From contig JAEUQN010000001.1 in assembly GCA_016789725.1 (NCBI GenBank), positions 1-64,000 of the forward strand: a stretch of 64,000 nucleotides of DNA, given 5' to 3'. This DNA comes from Blastocatellia bacterium. Its GTDB lineage: Bacteria; Acidobacteriota; Blastocatellia; RBC074. The notes below the pieces were generated by a model. It had not been told where the DNA came from. It saw nothing but the letters and a program-made list of their open reading frames with translations, and did no database searches. This document shows positions 61,909-64,000 of the stretch, in pieces (the stretch's first letter is position 1; the number at the start of each line of letters is the position of its first letter). The translations under genes and the position numbers were made by a program.

Positions 61909-62794
61909 ATATCTCGTCAATTACTTCGATGGCGGAAGCATGCGCAGCTTGTGCTAGCGACTTCGTATTAGGAGTTGGAATCCGCCCCACGCGACGCCCT
62001 TTCAGCGCCGGCAGGATTTCTCCGGCCAGCATACTGTAGGAAGTGGCTATGGTTGAATTGGGTTGATAATCCAGTAAGGGGAGACAGGCGGATTCGGCAG
62101 CCTGTACGTGATTGGAAATGGGAATATTGTTCTCAAATACATGGAAATTCGCCGAGGCTGCAATCTCACGGATGATTTTTTCATAGTTTCGATGCGTCGC
62201 ATTCCGTTTATCAAATTTGGTGATGACGCAGCCTAAAATGGTAAGCGACGAATTGGAATATTTGCGTACTTCTTCCGCTAATTCGACCATTTCCAGTAGC
62301 CCGCGCGAGGAGCTTGGTTCAGGAAATACGGGGATTAAATAATAGTGAGTCATGTTGAGTGCTGAGGCGAGTAGACAATCTCGACTAGGATGGGTGTCAA
62401 CCAATATGACTTGGTATTGGTGTAGCGCTTTCGTCTCGAAAACAAATTTTAGTAATTTGTCATTAGTAAATGACCCTGTCTTCTCTTTTACGATTTGTTG
62501 TAAATCAGATGTCCCAGCCAGCAGGTCAACATTGTTGGTATTTGAAGAAAGCGCCACCGCCTCCAGCGGTAGCTCATTCCTGATGGCATAAGCCAAGCTT
62601 TTCCCTGTTTGTTTGGCAGCGTCTCTTCCTCCCAGTATCTCAGTTGCCGATCCTTGCGGGTCCATATCTACAACTAATACACGCTTTCCAGTATGAGCGA
62701 AGGCGGCTGCAAGATTTACCGTGGTGGTGGTTTTGCTCGTTCCGCCTTTTAAATTTGCTAGAGTGCAGATGCTGGTCTTGTGATTATCACTCAT
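61907..62794 (-). CDS. parA: ParA partition ATPase
   Basis: The 295-residue protein (start at 62794) has the deviant Walker A KGGTSKTT (16-23) and VLVVDMDPQGSATEIL, and LVDTHPSRD as the Walker B-like strand. No N-terminal HTH is present, so it is of the shorter ParA type. Together with parB and the parS sites it partitions the replicon. Confidence 0.92.
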   Translation of the reverse strand: MSDNHKTSICTLANLKGGTSKTTTTVNLAAAFAHTGKRVLVVDMDPQGSATEILGGRDAAKQTGKSLAYAIRNELPLEAVALSSNTNNVDLLAGTSDLQQIVKEKTGSFTNDKLLKFVFETKALHQYQVILVDTHPSRDCLLASALNMTHYYLIPVFPEPSSSRGLLEMVELAEEVRKYSNSSLTILGCVITKFDKRNATHRNYEKIIREIAASANFHVFENNIPISNHVQAAESACLPLLDYQPNSTIATSYSMLAGEILPALKGRRVGRIPTPNTKSLAQAAHASAIEVIDEI

Positions 62795-62916
62795 AATTAT
62801 TTGAGGGTTTGTCAAAGTTTGTGTAATGGTATCCCGTTTCTGAATCAGAGTTAGGGTGAAATCGGGAATAAGGTAAAATATGATTTATTCGTTGTCAATT
62901 GAAGATAGCGGCTTTT

Positions 62917-62936
62917 AGTGACAACGCGTTGTCACT
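62917..62936. promoter_or_regulatory. parS-like site 3, upstream of parA
   Basis: A 20-bp perfect palindrome with core TGACAACGCGTTGTCA, 123 bases upstream of the parA start, where it could also tune the parAB promoter. Confidence 0.78.
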
Positions 62937-63050
62937 CCGCGTTGGTAGTGATTACAAATGTACAATGTACGAGGCAGGTGTCTTCAGTTTTGTCTTTATC
63001 GAAGCAATTGGCTGCGAGAGTGAAGATGACCATGCTGTCTGAATGACGTC

Positions 63051-63070
63051 GCTGACAACGCGTTGTCAGC
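63051..63070. promoter_or_regulatory. parS-like site 4, upstream of parA
   Basis: A 20-bp perfect palindrome (GC-TGACAACG...CGTTGTCA-GC), 257 bases before the parA start. It completes four copies of the site around parAB within 1.3 kb. Confidence 0.75.
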
Positions 63071-63339
63071 AGGAGGAGCAAAATACAGATTTCAGGCCAA
63101 CTGTTTTTCATAGGGTCGAGTGGGGAGGCTGTTCTTTGGGTCGCTTGTGGGGACGCGGAGTAAGCCTTTACCTTAGTTATCTTTCTTCTTTTACCTATTA
63201 TGCCAAGCAAAGGGAATGACCTCGTTCTACTCGGAGGGCGAGCGCCTTAACGTTTAGTCGTTGTGTTTGGACTCAATTTTGCACAGTCAGGTTCCTTTTA
63301 TTTTTTATGACGTACTCAGATCAAAAAGGAATCTAAACC
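63071..63339. other. non-coding region between parS site 4 and the Cas4-like gene
   Basis: About 270 bases with no convincing ORF; it contains the probable promoter of the Cas4-like gene, whose AAGGAA ribosome site is at its end. Confidence 0.3.
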
Positions 63340-63570
63340 ATGAAGCAAAACTCAGATTGGATCACACCATCAGCAATTGGAAGGTTCACCTTCTGCGAAA
63401 AAGCCTGGGACATGGAACGTTGTGGACAGGCAGTGCCGACCACAAAGCAAATGAAACAAGGGACAAGGAAGCACCGGCAGAAGGAATTTGCTGTTGGGAT
63501 GTCTTCTTTTCTGTTTGCGGTCGCACTGCTTTTGGGACTTACCTTTATGGCGTTTTTCTTTGTGAGGTAG
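63340..63570 (+). CDS. Cas4-like nuclease, N-terminal part with membrane helix, ended by amber stop
   Basis: The 76-residue ORF begins ITPSAIGRFTFCEKAWDMERCG, the first-Cys motif of Cas4/Dna2-like PD-(D/E)XK proteins, and a membrane helix (SSFLFAVALLLGLTFMAFFF) follows. It ends at TAG 63568; the next codons, in the same frame, continue the protein (after one Glu codon, MLWLLVTVV). Related membrane-bound Cas4-like proteins are one polypeptide, so this looks like a nonsense-split gene or a read-through product. Confidence 0.65.
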   Translation: MKQNSDWITPSAIGRFTFCEKAWDMERCGQAVPTTKQMKQGTRKHRQKEFAVGMSSFLFAVALLLGLTFMAFFFVR

Positions 63571-63573
63571 GAA

Positions 63574-64000
63574 ATGCTCTGGCTCCTTGTCACTGTAGTT
63601 TTTTTGATATTAGTGGGGTTGTTGCTCCGATGGAATGTGGGTGCCGGATTTGGATGGATCAGCTATCGAGATCGTGGGCGTAAAAGCGAGGTCTATGTTT
63701 CGCGCCCGCATCGTATCAAGGGCAAACCGGATTTTGTTGAGCGGAACAGGGAAGGGGTTGTGCCCATTGAATATAAATCACATCGCGGCTCGTTAGAAAA
63801 ACCGTTTCAGAACCACATTGCCCAAGTTCTCGCCTATTGTTTTCTCCTCGAAGATATCTTTGGCCCAGGCCGAGTGCGCAGAGGCCGACTTGTTTATGAT
63901 CAACAGCAATTCGATCTGGTTTATGGCGATAAAGAACGAGCTTACATTGCACGTTTAATTACGCGGATGCGGCTGCTTCGACGTGGGGCAGGGAAGCGCA
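63574..64000 (+). CDS. Cas4-like nuclease, C-terminal part with membrane helix (partial at right edge)
   Basis: It starts at ATG 63574, 3 bases after the amber stop and in the same frame. A membrane helix (WLLVTVVFLILVGLLLRW) is followed by the nuclease core: GKPDFVERNREGVVPIEYKSHRG (PD...ExK) and HIAQVLAYCFLLED. The open frame reaches the window edge, so the C-terminal Cys cluster expected of Cas4 is not visible. It would be membrane-anchored, unlike CRISPR Cas4; no CRISPR genes are nearby. Confidence 0.65.
   Translation, partial: MLWLLVTVVFLILVGLLLRWNVGAGFGWISYRDRGRKSEVYVSRPHRIKGKPDFVERNREGVVPIEYKSHRGSLEKPFQNHIAQVLAYCFLLEDIFGPGRVRRGRLVYDQQQFDLVYGDKERAYIARLITRMRLLRRGAGKR

Noticed and set aside
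62932-63210. 92-residue minus-strand ORF upstream of parA
   Set aside because: It covers two parS-like palindromes and has no ribosome site or family match.

Overview
The window looks like part of a large plasmid or other extrachromosomal replicon rather than ordinary chromosome. At its right end it carries a replication initiator with a 22-bp iteron array, a tyrosine recombinase, and a ParA/ParB pair with four copies of a parS-like palindrome. No rRNA, tRNA or core housekeeping gene was seen. The host is most plausibly an environmental Gram-negative bacterium with large secreted proteins; an acidobacterium of the Blastocatellia type would fit the mix of giant RHS, DUF11 and sigma-54 regulator genes, but that is an inference from gene style only.

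Layout. 1-2.9 kb: fragments of small ORFs, then a minus-strand ubiquitin-like operon (single-domain Ub-like protein ending in Gly-Gly-Ile, cysteine-free E2-like protein, JAB-E1 fusion, DUF6527 protein). 3.0-7.8 kb: divergent plus-strand cassette of an ECF-like sigma factor, a helix-turn-helix-like protein and a 1139-residue IrrE protease-UvrD helicase-nuclease-like fusion, facing a DEDD 3'-5' exonuclease. 8.8-20.6 kb: a long, tightly packed minus-strand operon (HerA-like ATPase, SprT-like metalloprotease, GHKL ATPase, two small proteins, a 1724-residue DNA methylase-SNF2 helicase, and several unknowns). 21.2-24.8 kb: two tandem LuxR-type paralogues and an AAA ATPase with upstream repeats. 24.9-30 kb: a secreted M48-like peptidase with a coupled 39-residue ORF, an intact IS3-family element (AAAAAAG frameshift site, 3-bp target duplication), a sigma-54 activator and an AraC-type regulator.

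30-36.8 kb: a secreted protein, a 1792-residue RHS protein with an AT-richer C-terminal tip, and a probable immunity gene. 37.2-51.9 kb: a five-gene minus-strand operon of secreted proteins built from DUF11-like modules around a 1906-residue protein with a predicted outer-membrane beta-barrel; four of them share a similar C-terminal ending, which suggests a surface assembly or secretion system. 52-58.8 kb: a structured three-way-junction element, a replication-protein-like gene that contains four out-of-phase palindromic iterons beside an AT-rich stretch (laid out like the lambda O/ori arrangement), a second sigma-54 activator, and the RepA-type initiator with ten iterons. 58.7-64 kb: recombinase, a ParB-like HTH protein, ParB, ParA, parS sites, and a membrane-anchored Cas4-like nuclease gene split by an in-frame amber codon and running off the right edge.

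The strongest candidates for undescribed biology are the sigma factor/HTH/IrrE-helicase cassette, the HerA-SprT-GHKL-methylase/helicase operon, the DUF11/beta-barrel operon, and the intragenic origin at 53.26-53.39 kb.
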